DNA of 64,000 bases, from contig NZ_CP100350.1 of assembly GCF_024204685.1 (NCBI RefSeq), forward strand, positions 806,001 through 870,000, written 5' to 3'. Numbering within the stretch: position 1 is the stretch's first letter; each line of letters starts with the position of its first letter. The stretch comes from Gilvimarinus sp. DA14. GTDB lineage: Bacteria > Pseudomonadota > Gammaproteobacteria > Pseudomonadales > Cellvibrionaceae. Below the pieces are notes generated by a model. The model ran no database searches and had not been told where the DNA came from. It worked only from the letters and a program-made list of their open reading frames with translations. Shown piece after piece: positions 1 through 9,372 of the stretch. Position numbers and translations under genes: made by a program.

Positions 1-135
1 GCGCTTCCAAACCCGGTCTATCTCGGCAGTCGGCTCAAAATCCACCAGCTCCATGGGCTCAGTGCCGTCCTCTTTGCTAAACAGCGAGCAACCGGCCAGC
101 AGTGCAGTGAGCGACAGGGTCAGAACTAATCTCAT
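1..135 (-). CDS. bamB: BamB outer-membrane assembly lipoprotein (5' end only)
   Basis: Only the first 45 codons are in the window; the gene runs off the left edge. The translation opens with a short basic N-terminus and a hydrophobic stretch ending in LLAGC, a lipobox that places the lipid-modified cysteine at residue 16. BamB is the beta-propeller lipoprotein of the BAM complex that inserts beta-barrel proteins into the outer membrane; the propeller itself lies outside the window. The call rests on the lipoprotein start and on its place directly after hisS and yfgM, the usual gammaproteobacterial order. Its ATG overlaps the yfgM stop (ATGA), which suggests translational coupling. Confidence 0.8.
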   Translation of the reverse strand, partial: MRLVLTLSLTALLAGCSLFSKEDGTEPMELVDFEPTAEIDRVWKR

Positions 136-800
136 GCAGAAGGCTCCTCGGCATTGGCCGGCTTCATATCATCGGCTTTCATTTGCAGCACCAGGCGGCG
201 CTGTTGATCACCGTCGAAATTTTCCAGCGCTTCTTGATAAGCGCTGTAAGCGGAAGCTTGATCGCCGCTCATACGCAAGATATCGCCGCGCACCTCAGCC
301 TGTTCGGCAGCAAAACCTACAGCGGGGGCTGCGCTCACCAGCTGCAAAGCGCTATCGTATTCACCTTTGGCTGCCAGTACGCGAGCCAGGCGCATACGAG
401 CGATCTCTTGAAATGCCTCGGTTTTCGAATTGTCGATCACCCATTGAAGTTGCTGCTGGGCCTGATCCAGATTATCGTTTTGCACCGCCGCCTTTGCTGC
501 GAAAAAGGCAGCCTGAGCCGCGTAGGCGGTATCATCAGCACTGTCTTTTATCTGCGCCGCCAGATGTTCTGTGGTCGCGGCGGACTCTTCCCCTGCAGCG
601 GGCCCAGAGGCGCTGGCGACTATCTCTTCGTAGGTGTCTGAGGCCTGCGCGATACGCTGTTGCTCAGCGCTTTGCCAATAGTTCCAGCCAAAGTAACCGG
701 CGGTAGCAACCGCTACACTCGCTATGATTGTGGTGCCATACTCTTTCCAGAGCCGTTTGAGGTTTTCTAGTTGTTCTTCTTCGGTCAGATGATCGCTCAC
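132..800 (-). CDS. yfgM: YfgM-family periplasmic chaperone / ancillary SecYEG protein
   Basis: A 222-residue protein with a short cytoplasmic N-terminus, one membrane segment at about residues 24-42, and a helical TPR-like periplasmic part rich in Ala and Gln. This is the layout of YfgM, which associates with SecYEG and the periplasmic chaperone PpiD and, in E. coli, also affects RcsB stability. The position between hisS and bamB is the standard one for the family. Length is close to the E. coli protein (about 206 residues). It ends inside the bamB start codon and begins 35 bp after hisS, so it is part of the same transcript. Confidence 0.9.
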   Translation of the reverse strand: MSDHLTEEEQLENLKRLWKEYGTTIIASVAVATAGYFGWNYWQSAEQQRIAQASDTYEEIVASASGPAAGEESAATTEHLAAQIKDSADDTAYAAQAAFFAAKAAVQNDNLDQAQQQLQWVIDNSKTEAFQEIARMRLARVLAAKGEYDSALQLVSAAPAVGFAAEQAEVRGDILRMSGDQASAYSAYQEALENFDGDQQRRLVLQMKADDMKPANAEEPSA

Positions 801-835
801 AATCTACTCCTAGCGGATTCTAATCAATAATATTG

Positions 836-2104
836 TTAAAGCTGGCCCAACAACTCGGTCAGGGCAGACTGTTTACAGGTTTGCTGGGGCTTATCTTCGC
901 GCAGATACTTAACCCCCACTTCAGCGGCTGCCGCTTCGTTTTCACCCAGAATTAGCGCGATAGATGCACCGCTTTTGTCGGCTTTTTTCAGCTGGCTTTT
1001 AAAACTGCCGCCACCGCAGTGCATACTCAAACGCAGCCCCGGAAGCGCCCGGCGAATGCTCACGGCTAAATTTAATGCTTCGGCCTGTACATCGCCCACC
1101 GCGGCTAAATACACATCTACGGGACGGGACAATGACTCGGGCACATGGCCTTCGCTTTGTAGCAAGAGTACCAGTCTCTCCAGGCCAATCGCAAAACCTA
1201 CCGCCGGCGTAGCGCGACCACCGAGCTGTGCTACCAGATTATCGTAACGCCCGCCGGCGCATACCGCGCTCTGCGCGCCCAGTTTGTCGGTCACCCACTC
1301 AAAGGCGGTGCGCGAGTAGTAATCCAGCCCGCGTACCAAACGACGATTGATCCGGTATGGGACACCAGCGGCGTCCAGCAGTTGCGTCAACTGCGCAAAA
1401 TGCTGCTCGGACTCCTCGTCTAGGTAATCTTCCAAGCTGGGGCCGGTATCCAGTAATGCCTGAGTAGCTTCGTTTTTACTGTCGAGAATACGCAGCGGGT
1501 TGCTGTCCAGACGACGCTTGCTGTCTTCATCTAACTGGTCTTTACGCTCGCTCAAGTGATCTACCAATGCCGCGCGGTAGCGAGCGCGAGCTTCATCGCT
1601 GCCCAACGAGTTAACCTGCAACTCGACGCAGTGCTCAAGCCCGAGCGTCTGGAACAGGTTATAGCTGAGCAGTAAAAGCTCGGCGTCGATATCTGGCCCC
1701 TGCAATCCATAGGTTTCAATACCCACCTGATGAAACTGACGGTAGCGTCCTTTCTGTGGTCGCTCGTAACGAAACATGGGGCCCATGTACCACAGGCGCT
1801 GGGTCTGGTTGTACAACAGGCCATGCTCTTCGCAGGCACGCACACAACTGGCCGTACCCTCGGGACGCAGGGTCAAGCTCTCGCCGTTGCGGTCTTCAAA
1901 GGTATACATTTCTTTTTCAACGATATCGGTCACTTCGCCGATGGAGCGCTTAAATAGATCGGTTTGCTCCATAATCGGAAATCGAATTTCGCTGTAACCA
2001 AAACCCGCTAGAGTCTGTTTAATCACAGACTCTAAGTGCTGCCATACCGCCGTATCGGCGGGCAGCAAATCGTTCATACCGCGTATTGCCTGAATCTTCT
2101 TCAA
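836..2104 (-). CDS. hisS: Histidyl-tRNA synthetase
   Basis: A class II aminoacyl-tRNA synthetase of 422 residues, the usual length, which charges tRNA-His in the cytoplasm. The motif 2 loop RPEGT is at residues 80-84, the histidine-specific GLDYY segment at about 258, and motif 3 (GFAIGLERL) near 300, followed by the anticodon-binding C-terminal domain. It starts 27 bp downstream of ispG and is followed by yfgM in the same direction, as in most gammaproteobacteria. Nothing unusual is seen. Confidence 0.98.
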   Translation of the reverse strand: MKKIQAIRGMNDLLPADTAVWQHLESVIKQTLAGFGYSEIRFPIMEQTDLFKRSIGEVTDIVEKEMYTFEDRNGESLTLRPEGTASCVRACEEHGLLYNQTQRLWYMGPMFRYERPQKGRYRQFHQVGIETYGLQGPDIDAELLLLSYNLFQTLGLEHCVELQVNSLGSDEARARYRAALVDHLSERKDQLDEDSKRRLDSNPLRILDSKNEATQALLDTGPSLEDYLDEESEQHFAQLTQLLDAAGVPYRINRRLVRGLDYYSRTAFEWVTDKLGAQSAVCAGGRYDNLVAQLGGRATPAVGFAIGLERLVLLLQSEGHVPESLSRPVDVYLAAVGDVQAEALNLAVSIRRALPGLRLSMHCGGGSFKSQLKKADKSGASIALILGENEAAAAEVGVKYLREDKPQQTCKQSALTELLGQL

Positions 2105-2131
2105 ACTAATTCCTTACTCGACCCGCGCACC

Positions 2132-3244
2132 TTAAGAGCGCGCAATAATATTCTTTTCGCTCTGTTCTTTCTCCGCCGCTTTACGGCGAATCAGTTTTTC
2201 CAAGTCATCCACCAAGGAATCATTGGTTAACTTGCTATCGGGCTGACCGTCCACGTACACCAGGTTACTCGGCGTGCCACCGGCGAGACCAAGATCCGCC
2301 TCTTTGGCTTCACCCGGGCCATTTACCACGCAACCGATAACCGCAACATCCAGAGGCACAGTAATGTCCTCTACCCGGGTCTCAAGTTCATTCATGGTTT
2401 TGATCACATCAAAATTCTGACGCGAACAACTGGGGCAGGCAATGAAATTCACTCCCTTGGTGCGCAGCTTTAAACTTTTCAGTAAGTCCCAGCCTACTTT
2501 TACCTCTTCGACCGGATCGGCAGCGAGCGAAATACGAATGGTATCGCCAATCCCATCCATAAGTAGTGCACCTAAACCTACGGCGGACTTAACCGTACCG
2601 GCGCGCAAACCGCCAGCCTCGGTAATACCCAGGTGCAGTGGCTGATCAATTTCTTTAGCCAACAACCGGTAGGCATCCACCGCCATAAACACATCGGACG
2701 CCTTAACACTGACTTTGAAGTTCTCAAAGTTCAAATCCTGCAGAATAGCCACATGGCGCAGGGCCGATTCCACCAGTGCCTGGGGGGTGGGCTCACCGTA
2801 TTTTTTTTGCAGATCTTTTTCCAGCGACCCGGCATTTACACCAATGCGAATCGGGATATTCAGATCACGGGCTTTATCAACAACGGCACGAATACGCTTT
2901 TCTCGGCCGATATTACCTGGATTAATCCGCAGACAATCCACACCCAAGTCCGCCACCCGCAGCGCAATGCGATAATCAAAGTGAATATCGGCCACCAAGG
3001 GCACACTGACTTGTTTGCGAATGTCACCAAAGGCTTCGGCGGCCTCCATAGATGGCACAGACACCCGGACGATGTCAGCGCCGGCGTTTTGCAGACGCTG
3101 AATTTGCCCCACCGTCGCCGCTACGTCGCAGGTTTCTGTATTAGTCATGCTTTGCACCGCAATCGGTGCATCGCCACCGACGGGCACATTGCCCACCATA
3201 ATTTGGCGCGACTTGCGGCGTTTGATAGGAGACTCGTGCTGCAT
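2132..3244 (-). CDS. ispG: 4-hydroxy-3-methylbut-2-enyl-diphosphate synthase (flavodoxin), IspG/GcpE
   Basis: Penultimate enzyme of the MEP isoprenoid pathway; it reduces MEcPP to HMBPP with a [4Fe-4S] cluster. The start at 3244 ([10 protein letters not shown]) is chosen over a longer frame because it gives 370 residues, matches the E. coli length, and has an AGG ribosome site six bases upstream, inside the end of rodZ. With this start the cluster ligands fall at Cys270, Cys273 (CPSC), Cys305 and Glu312 (VNGPGE), the same numbers as in E. coli. Being an Fe-S enzyme, it depends on the Suf system encoded nearby. Confidence 0.97.
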   Translation of the reverse strand: MQHESPIKRRKSRQIMVGNVPVGGDAPIAVQSMTNTETCDVAATVGQIQRLQNAGADIVRVSVPSMEAAEAFGDIRKQVSVPLVADIHFDYRIALRVADLGVDCLRINPGNIGREKRIRAVVDKARDLNIPIRIGVNAGSLEKDLQKKYGEPTPQALVESALRHVAILQDLNFENFKVSVKASDVFMAVDAYRLLAKEIDQPLHLGITEAGGLRAGTVKSAVGLGALLMDGIGDTIRISLAADPVEEVKVGWDLLKSLKLRTKGVNFIACPSCSRQNFDVIKTMNELETRVEDITVPLDVAVIGCVVNGPGEAKEADLGLAGGTPSNLVYVDGQPDSKLTNDSLVDDLEKLIRRKAAEKEQSEKNIIARS

Positions 3245-3251
3245 ATAAAAC

Positions 3252-4235
3252 CTATTGATTGTCGCCGACGGTAAAATTAACCACATTGCCACTGGCCGAA
3301 ACCGGCACGGTAACAGTTCTGCCATTCATACTCGCGGAGACACCCTGAGCATTACCCAAGCGAATCTGAAACGGAGCTGCGCCTGCCAAATCGGCACTGC
3401 TGCCGCCTCTTTGCAAAGACTCCAGCAATACCACACCATCAGCATCGGTCACTCTCACCCAGCAGTCTTGCGCAAAAGTCAGAACGAGATTATCACCGCC
3501 TGACTCTTGTGGCTGGGAATTTTGCGGACCACTACTTTGCAGCGACACTTCGTCGGCCGGCACGGCAAGCTCTGCGGCCGGAGCATCGGCTGCACTTTCC
3601 TCTGCTGCAGCTGCGGGGTCTGAGGGGGATTCTAAATCACCCGCACCGGAGCGAACGGATTCTGCACCACTGTCAGGTTCAAACGAAAGCGCATAAGGGT
3701 TTGCTTGCGTATCCTCATCGCTGGCAAGTTGCTGCTCTGGCTCTGGAGCCGAAACGGCGGGGTTACCAGCCGCCACAGCAGGTGATGCCTGGTTAGCAGT
3801 GGGCACACTCGCAGATGAGGCTGTGCTCTGCGTCTCGCTCTGCGCAGCAAAATACCAGTACGCCAAGATCCACAGCAGTAAAATAATAATGACCAAAAAT
3901 ATTCGGCCCAACCAGTTGGAGCGCTTGCCGCCCATTTTTACGTTCAGCGACTCGGTCGCGGGCAACGGCTGTTCCGGCGCGGGAGCCAATTGGTCAAAGC
4001 GTTCCACCAAAGGTTTACTGTCTAACCCGAGATACCTAGCGTAGCTGCGAATATAGCCACGGGTGAAAACGACCGAAAACATTTTTTCGTACTCGCCCGC
4101 TTCCAGCGCCTTAAGCTTATTGGGCTGGATATTGAGGTCGGTGCAAACCTGCTCGGCGCTTAATCCCTGGCGCTCGCGCTCGGCGCGCAAAAGCGGACCA
4201 GGTTCAAGTTCGGTCAATGATTCTGGCTGGCTCAT
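3252..4235 (-). CDS. rodZ: RodZ cell-shape / helix-turn-helix membrane protein
   Basis: A 327-residue protein with a cytoplasmic helix-turn-helix domain of the Xre type (about residues 14-80), one transmembrane helix (about 111-130), a long low-complexity linker rich in Ala, Ser, Pro and Glu (about 132-240), and a C-terminal periplasmic DUF4115 beta domain. RodZ binds MreB through the HTH domain and positions the elongasome in rod-shaped cells. It lies between pilW and ispG as in related genomes, with 6-7 bp to each neighbour, so the three genes are almost certainly co-transcribed. Confidence 0.94.
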   Translation of the reverse strand: MSQPESLTELEPGPLLRAERERQGLSAEQVCTDLNIQPNKLKALEAGEYEKMFSVVFTRGYIRSYARYLGLDSKPLVERFDQLAPAPEQPLPATESLNVKMGGKRSNWLGRIFLVIIILLLWILAYWYFAAQSETQSTASSASVPTANQASPAVAAGNPAVSAPEPEQQLASDEDTQANPYALSFEPDSGAESVRSGAGDLESPSDPAAAAEESAADAPAAELAVPADEVSLQSSGPQNSQPQESGGDNLVLTFAQDCWVRVTDADGVVLLESLQRGGSSADLAGAAPFQIRLGNAQGVSASMNGRTVTVPVSASGNVVNFTVGDNQ

Positions 4236-4241
4236 ACCGAC

Positions 4242-5027
4242 TTAATTCTCCAGCATTTGCTTGTACTCAAGATACTCCGGCGAATAGGGATATCTGTTCT
4301 TCAACAACAAAGCGTAACTCGCCTCTTTATTCTGATTACCAAAAATACGTTCTATTTTTATCCCCAGCAGCAGGGTTTGCGGCACAGGGCGGGCGATCTG
4401 CTCGTAGGCATCTAAATATTTTTTCGCCTCAGCATAATCTTTCTGAGTGAAATTCAACGCAGCCAACTCGTACTTCACCGTCGGCAGTGCCGGATCGAGA
4501 CGATTGGCGTGCTCGAACACGGACTCGGCCTTTTCCGGCTTGTCCAGCTGGATCGCGGTGCGCCCCAGATTCACCATAGCCTGGGCGCGATTATCGTAGT
4601 CTAAATCTTCTGCGGCGATTTCAAATTGCTCGTAGGCATCCTGATAGCGCTCGTGGTTATACAGGAACACACCGTAATTGTTACGCCCACGGGTGTAGTT
4701 CTTATCTAGCCGCAGAGTTTTCTTAAAGTACTCTTCGGCCATTTCCGGCTCACCCTCTAACTGGTAGAGCATCGCCATGGCAAAGGTGGCATCAACCGAG
4801 CGCGAATCGATTTCAAACGCTTTACGTAAGTGGTGGCGTGCGGACTCACGATTCTGCGCTTCGATATACTTGAGCGCCAAAGTAACATGACTGTCGAGCG
4901 CTTTTTCTTCGTCCACCTGATACTTCGATGGCGGCACAGTACTGACGCACCCAGCCAGCAAGGCTGCGCAAAATGTCGCTATTAACCATTGAATCAGTGC
5001 TGTTACTCGCAAGTGTTTTTTCAACAC
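4242..5027 (-). CDS. pilW: Type IV pilus assembly lipoprotein PilW/PilF (TPR)
   Basis: A 261-residue lipoprotein: signal peptide ending in LLAGC (lipidated Cys27), then a run of tetratricopeptide repeats visible as repeated patterns of the type Ala-Met-Leu-Tyr / Asn-Tyr-Gly-Val-Phe-Leu between residues 45 and 230. PilW (called PilF in Pseudomonas) is the pilotin needed for PilQ secretin multimerisation in the outer membrane and so for type IV pili. The position between rlmN and rodZ is conserved. No other pilus genes are in the window. Confidence 0.9.
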   Translation of the reverse strand: MLKKHLRVTALIQWLIATFCAALLAGCVSTVPPSKYQVDEEKALDSHVTLALKYIEAQNRESARHHLRKAFEIDSRSVDATFAMAMLYQLEGEPEMAEEYFKKTLRLDKNYTRGRNNYGVFLYNHERYQDAYEQFEIAAEDLDYDNRAQAMVNLGRTAIQLDKPEKAESVFEHANRLDPALPTVKYELAALNFTQKDYAEAKKYLDAYEQIARPVPQTLLLGIKIERIFGNQNKEASYALLLKNRYPYSPEYLEYKQMLEN

Positions 5028-5044
5028 GACTTTGCCTCTAGTTT

Positions 5045-6214
5045 TTATTGACTGACAATAGTAACCGGCTCTGCCTGGGAAAACTGTGCCCTGTATCTCT
5101 CAGAGCGTTTGGTTCGGTCGTTTACCTCACCGGCCAGCTGACCACAGGCCGCGTCGATATCATCACCGCGGGTAGTTCGAACCGTGGTGATGTAGCCTTC
5201 CTGCATCAGAATGTCCTGAAAACGACGCATGGCATTATTGCTCACCCGTTTGTAGTTGGACAAATTAAACGGATTGAACGGAATTAAATTAATTTTCACC
5301 GGCACGTCGCGCAGCAACTCGGCGAGCTGTCGAGCGTGCTCAGGGCGGTCATTTACGTGATCGATGAGGGTGTACTCGATGGTGATTTTGCGGTGAGTAT
5401 CCGGCAGCGACTCGATATAGCGTTTTGCCGACGCCAGCAACATTGCAATAGGATACTTTTTATTAATGGGCACCAGCTCGTTGCGCAGCTCATCGTTCGG
5501 CGCGTGCAAAGATATCGCCAAACAAGCATCGGTGTACTCACCTAAGCGGTCTAGCTCGGGCACCACACCTGAAGTGCTCAAGGTCACCCGGCGTTTGGAG
5601 ATACCATAGGCATTGTCGTGCATCATTAAGTTCATGGCATCGACAACGTTATCGAAGTTCATTAACGGCTCGCCCATACCCATCATCACCACATTGGTGA
5701 CTTTGCGCGGCCCATTGGGAGCCAGCTGACCAAAGGATTTTGCCGCGATCCACACCTGCGCGATAATTTCTGCCGCACTCAGATCGCGGTTAAAACCCTG
5801 CTTGCCGGTGGCGCAGAAGCTGCAATCCAAAGAGCAGCCTACCTGAGAGGAAACGCACAAGGTGCCGCGCTCACCGTCGGGAATAAATACGGTCTCGACA
5901 ACACTGCCGCCTGTGACACGAATCAGAAACTTGCGCGTGCCATCGGCGGAATCCATCTGACGCAATACTTCAGGAGCGCGAATTTCGCACTTGGCTTTTA
6001 ATTTCTCCCGCAGCGCCTTGCTGATGTTGGACATCTCATCAAAGTCATCCACGCCCAACTGATGAATCCACTTAAGCACCTGGGCCGCGCGAAAGCGCTT
6101 CTCGCCCATGGTTTCAAAAAACGCCACCAGCTTGGCCTCGGTCAACCCCAAAAGGTTCACCTTGGTCTGCTCTGCGCCAGATGCGGCGTTTGTATTCATG
6201 TCAGCGTTGGTCAT
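5045..6214 (-). CDS. rlmN: 23S rRNA/tRNA adenine-C2 methyltransferase RlmN
   Basis: Radical-SAM enzyme that methylates A2503 of 23S rRNA and A37 of some tRNAs. The [4Fe-4S] motif CxxxCxxC is at Cys127, Cys131 and Cys134 (CSLDCSFC), and the methyl-carrying cysteine near the C-terminus is in [10 protein letters not shown]. The start at 6214 is preferred because GAAGGTGA sits just upstream at good spacing, giving 389 residues; a longer frame would run into ndk. Like IspG it requires an Fe-S cluster. It lies 16 bp after ndk. Confidence 0.96.
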   Translation of the reverse strand: MTNADMNTNAASGAEQTKVNLLGLTEAKLVAFFETMGEKRFRAAQVLKWIHQLGVDDFDEMSNISKALREKLKAKCEIRAPEVLRQMDSADGTRKFLIRVTGGSVVETVFIPDGERGTLCVSSQVGCSLDCSFCATGKQGFNRDLSAAEIIAQVWIAAKSFGQLAPNGPRKVTNVVMMGMGEPLMNFDNVVDAMNLMMHDNAYGISKRRVTLSTSGVVPELDRLGEYTDACLAISLHAPNDELRNELVPINKKYPIAMLLASAKRYIESLPDTHRKITIEYTLIDHVNDRPEHARQLAELLRDVPVKINLIPFNPFNLSNYKRVSNNAMRRFQDILMQEGYITTVRTTRGDDIDAACGQLAGEVNDRTKRSERYRAQFSQAEPVTIVSQ

Positions 6215-6230
6215 GGTGTCACCTTCGCGC

Positions 6231-6656
6231 TTAGCGCGGGTAAAGCTCCTGAGCATTGAAAAAATAATCGATCTCGCGCGCCGCTGAGGCTGCAGAGTCC
6301 GAGCCGTGCACAGCGTTGGCGCTCACCGCCGTGGCAAAGTCAGCGCGAATGGTGCCTGGCGCAGCCTCTTCTGGATTGGTTGCCCCCATTAACTCGCGGT
6401 TGCGGCTGATGGCATTTTCACCACGCAGCACTTGCACACAAACCGGGCCGGACATCATAAACTCCACCAGCGACGCAAAAAATGGACGCTCTTTGTGTTC
6501 GGCGTAAAAACCCTCGGCCTGTTCGCGGGTCAGCTGCAGCATTTTCAGAGCGATAACCTGCAAGCCTGCTTCCTCGAAGCGAGCGATAATCGCACCTATG
6601 TGATTGTTACCCACAGCGTCTGGTTTAATAATCGATAAAGTCTGTTCTACGGCCAT
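6231..6656 (-). CDS. ndk: Nucleoside diphosphate kinase
   Basis: A 141-residue protein with the complete NDK fold signature: N-terminal [10 protein letters not shown] and the phospho-accepting His117 in NAVHGSDS. It transfers the gamma phosphate between nucleoside triphosphates and diphosphates and so balances the NTP/dNTP pools. It is the first gene of the minus-strand cluster that continues with rlmN, pilW, rodZ, ispG and hisS. The gap to the upstream suf operon contains a strong hairpin. Confidence 0.98.
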   Translation of the reverse strand: MAVEQTLSIIKPDAVGNNHIGAIIARFEEAGLQVIALKMLQLTREQAEGFYAEHKERPFFASLVEFMMSGPVCVQVLRGENAISRNRELMGATNPEEAAPGTIRADFATAVSANAVHGSDSAASAAREIDYFFNAQELYPR

Positions 6657-6711
6657 TTGGCACTCCGTTCTCGCGTCTTTAATCGGGCATTACGCCCTTT
6701 AGGCTCGCCCT

Positions 6712-6754
6712 ATATACCCAAAACCCGCGGATTATACGCGGGTTTTGGGTATAT
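6712..6754 (-). terminator. 18-bp perfect hairpin between suf operon and ndk
   Basis: Arms 6712-6729 and 6737-6754 pair without a mismatch around a 7-base loop. It lies just after sufE and before ndk, so it probably ends suf transcription. There is no clear U-tract on the minus strand. The loop reads TATAATC on the minus strand, which matches a -10 hexamer, but no -35 is seen at the right distance. Confidence 0.6.
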
Positions 6755-6783
6755 TTATACGAAATCGCACCCGCGGGTACAGT

Positions 6784-7200
6784 TTAGGCGGAGGCGATTG
6801 CCTGGATGCGCTGCACCATGGCTTTTAGGCCATTGCCGCGGGTGGCGCTAAGGTGATTGAGCAGGTTTAAGCGGCCGAAATAAGCGTCAATATCAAAGCT
6901 GGTGACCTCGGCCGGTGTTTTGCCATTATAGGCTGCCAAAACCACCGCCAAGAGCCCCTTGACGATAAAAGCGTCGCTGTCGGCATGAAAATACAATTTG
7001 CCGTCTTTGGCGTCACTGACCAGCCACACCTGGCTCTGACAACCACGCACCAAGTTCTGCTCAGTTTTGTAGCCATCGTCGAGCGGCGGCAGCTCTTTGC
7101 CCAAGTCAATAATGTACTTGTAGCGCTCCTCCCAACCGTCAAAAAAACCTAGGGTTTCGACGATATCGTCGGCAGTTACTTCAACACCAAACTCAGTCAC
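6784..7200 (-). CDS. sufE: SufE sulfur-acceptor protein
   Basis: A 138-residue SufE. The sulfur-accepting cysteine is Cys54 in VRGCQSQVW, the family signature. SufE takes persulfide sulfur from SufS and hands it to the SufBCD scaffold. It is the last gene of the iscR-iscS-sufBCDS-A-T-E operon, 28 bp after sufT, and is followed by a hairpin. Start and length agree with E. coli SufE. Confidence 0.95.
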   Translation of the reverse strand: MTEFGVEVTADDIVETLGFFDGWEERYKYIIDLGKELPPLDDGYKTEQNLVRGCQSQVWLVSDAKDGKLYFHADSDAFIVKGLLAVVLAAYNGKTPAEVTSFDIDAYFGRLNLLNHLSATRGNGLKAMVQRIQAIASA

Positions 7201-7228
7201 TCAGTCCTACCTTAAAAACCATAGCGGC

Positions 7229-7768
7229 TTAAAAAAACATTCCGGTTTCAAGCTGCGCTTCTTCGCTCATCATGTCGCGGTTCCAGGGCGGATCGAACAC
7301 CAGCTCGACGTCCACCTCGCGCACATTGGGCACCCGCCCCACCCGGTATTCGACATCCCCCACCAAGACCGGGCCCATACCGCAGCCAGGCGCAGTCAAG
7401 GTCATGGAAATACCCACATGACCTCGGGCTTGATCAATGTCGAGCGCGTAAATCAGCCCCAAGTTAACCAAATCCACCGGGATCTCGGGGTCAAACACGG
7501 TTTTCAGTGCTTCCCAAACCTGGGACTCGTCGATCTGACCATCGCCAGGGTCATTAAACTCAAGCTGTTCCGGCTCTTTACCGATTGCAGCCGCATCCAG
7601 GCCGTCCACCCGGACCATCTGGCCCTGATAGCTAAGGGTGTAGTTCCCCCCCAGCGCCTGAGTAATGGTTACGAAAGTATCCTTGGGAATCGTCACCGGT
7701 GTACCATCTGGCACGCGACGCGCCGGGCAGTCAGCCTGGGTGACCACCATTTCTCTCTCTGCGGCCAT
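7229..7768 (-). CDS. sufT: SufT (DUF59/MIP18-family Fe-S maturation factor)
   Basis: A 179-residue protein with a family-specific N-terminal extension (about residues 1-75) followed by a DUF59/MIP18 domain containing FDPEIPVDLVNLGLIY and the reactive-cysteine motif TAPGCGMG. SufT proteins assist maturation of Fe-S proteins, especially under high demand for cluster assembly; the biochemical role is not fixed. Its place between the A-type carrier and sufE, with short gaps on both sides, supports the name. Confidence 0.9.
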   Translation of the reverse strand: MAAEREMVVTQADCPARRVPDGTPVTIPKDTFVTITQALGGNYTLSYQGQMVRVDGLDAAAIGKEPEQLEFNDPGDGQIDESQVWEALKTVFDPEIPVDLVNLGLIYALDIDQARGHVGISMTLTAPGCGMGPVLVGDVEYRVGRVPNVREVDVELVFDPPWNRDMMSEEAQLETGMFF

Positions 7769-7776
7769 AAGCTGTC

Positions 7777-8139
7777 CTAACCGATGTTAAAGCTTTCCCC
7801 ACACCCGCAGTAATCGCGCGCATTGGGGTTCAAAAAGGCCAGCTGACGATTGACACCCTCAGTGACAAAATCAATGGTGGTGCCGCGAATCACCGGCAAA
7901 CTGGCCGGATCCAAATAGACCTCGACCCCGTCCGCGAGATGAATAATCTCGTCGCCGTCGCGGGCTTCGGGCACCAAATCAAGCACATACATATAGCCAG
8001 TGCAGCCACTTTCTTTGATGGAAAGGCGCACACCACGGGCTCCATTGGAGTCCGCCTGTAACTGCTTTTTAAAATGCGCCGCCGCTTTGTCGGTTATCTC
8101 GACTGTAACGGCCTGCGGATCAAAACTCTCTACACTCAT
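7777..8139 (-). CDS. sufA: A-type Fe-S carrier (SufA/IscA/ErpA family)
   Basis: A 120-residue A-type carrier with the three conserved cysteines at Cys46 (SGCTGY), Cys111 and Cys113 (CGCGESF). These proteins receive a cluster from the scaffold and pass it to apo-targets. Because it sits inside the suf operon between sufS and sufT, SufA is the natural name; the sequence alone does not separate SufA from IscA or ErpA. Confidence 0.93.
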   Translation of the reverse strand: MSVESFDPQAVTVEITDKAAAHFKKQLQADSNGARGVRLSIKESGCTGYMYVLDLVPEARDGDEIIHLADGVEVYLDPASLPVIRGTTIDFVTEGVNRQLAFLNPNARDYCGCGESFNIG

Positions 8140-8148
8140 AAGCTCCCC

Positions 8149-9372
8149 TTAAGCGAGAAACATTTTGGCTTTTGCCAAGCCTGCCATCAGCGCGTCGATA
8201 TCCGCCTGAGTGTTGTACAGACTAAAACTCGCGCGCACGGTTCCCGGCAAGCCGTACTGGTCCATAATGGGCTGGGCGCAGTGGTTACCGGTGCGCACCG
8301 CGATTCCCTGCTGATCGAGAATCATGCCGATATCCTGCGGGTGCGCGAAATCGGCGACAAAACTCATTACCGCCACTTTATCAGCTGCGCGACCGACTAT
8401 CTCAAAGCCGCCGAGTTCGGCCAGCGCCTGTTCCGCGCTCTGCAGCAACTGCTTTTCGTGGGCATCGGCCGCCGTCCGCTCAAGGCTGTTGAGAAAATCC
8501 ACCGCCGCGCCCATACCTACGGCACCGGCAATATTGGGGGTTCCCGCCTCAAACTTGTAGGGCAATTTGTTGTATACGGTGCCGGCAAAGCTGACCGACT
8601 CAATCATTTCCCCACCGCCCTGATAAGGCGGCATAGCCTCTAGCAACTCGCGCTTGCCATAGAGCACACCCATGCCAGTGGGGCCAAACATCTTATGGGC
8701 GGAAAAAGCCAGAAAATCGCAGTCGAGCTGTTGCACATCGATAGGCCAATGAGCGATTGACTGAGCCGCATCCAAAAGCACCTTAGCGCCAACTGCGTGG
8801 GCTTTGGCAATGACCTGCTCGACCGGATTGATAGAACCCAGCGCATTGGATACATGCCCCAGCGCCACCATTTTCACCCGTTCGTCCAGCAGACTGTCCA
8901 GCGCCTGCAGGTCAATCACACCCAGCTCATCCACTGGTATAGGCTCGACATTGGCGCCAACCTGCTGCGCCACCATTTGCCAGGGCACGATATTCGAGTG
9001 ATGCTCCATAGCAGAGACCAGCACACGGTCTCCAGCGCCTAAATTGGCCCTGCCCCAACTACTGGCAACCAGGTTTACCCCCTCGGTGGTGCCGCGCGTC
9101 CACAACACCTGAGAGGAAGCCGGAGCATTGATAAACTGCGCCACCTTGTTGCGCGCACCTTCAAACTGTTCGGTCGCTCTGTCGCTTAGGGCGTGTGCTC
9201 CGCGGTGCACATTGGAATTGTCATAGCGATAGTAGTTGGCAATCGCCTCAATCACCGACTCTGGCTTTTGCGTGGTAGCGGCATTGTCCAGATACACCAG
9301 CGGATGGCCGTTTACTTCTTGCTGCAGAATCGGAAACTGGGCGCGAACGGTGGCGACATCAAAGCGCGTCAA
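8149..9372 (-). CDS. sufS: Cysteine desulfurase SufS
   Basis: A 407-residue PLP enzyme of the group II desulfurases. Lys227 in AFSAHKMFG binds PLP and Cys365 in RTGNHCAQP carries the persulfide; E. coli SufS uses Lys226 and Cys364. It mobilises sulfur from cysteine and passes it to SufE. Its start overlaps the end of sufD by 14 bp, consistent with translational coupling. It is the second desulfurase of the operon; the first is an IscS-type protein. Confidence 0.97.
   Translation of the reverse strand: MTRFDVATVRAQFPILQQEVNGHPLVYLDNAATTQKPESVIEAIANYYRYDNSNVHRGAHALSDRATEQFEGARNKVAQFINAPASSQVLWTRGTTEGVNLVASSWGRANLGAGDRVLVSAMEHHSNIVPWQMVAQQVGANVEPIPVDELGVIDLQALDSLLDERVKMVALGHVSNALGSINPVEQVIAKAHAVGAKVLLDAAQSIAHWPIDVQQLDCDFLAFSAHKMFGPTGMGVLYGKRELLEAMPPYQGGGEMIESVSFAGTVYNKLPYKFEAGTPNIAGAVGMGAAVDFLNSLERTAADAHEKQLLQSAEQALAELGGFEIVGRAADKVAVMSFVADFAHPQDIGMILDQQGIAVRTGNHCAQPIMDQYGLPGTVRASFSLYNTQADIDALMAGLAKAKMFLA

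Noticed and set aside
5045-6256. Longer rlmN frame starting at 6256
   Set aside because: It would overlap ndk, and the ATG at 6214 has a good ribosome site and fits the family.
6731-6736. TATAAT in the 6712-6754 hairpin as the ndk promoter
   Set aside because: No -35 element lies at a suitable distance, so it was kept only as an observation on the hairpin.
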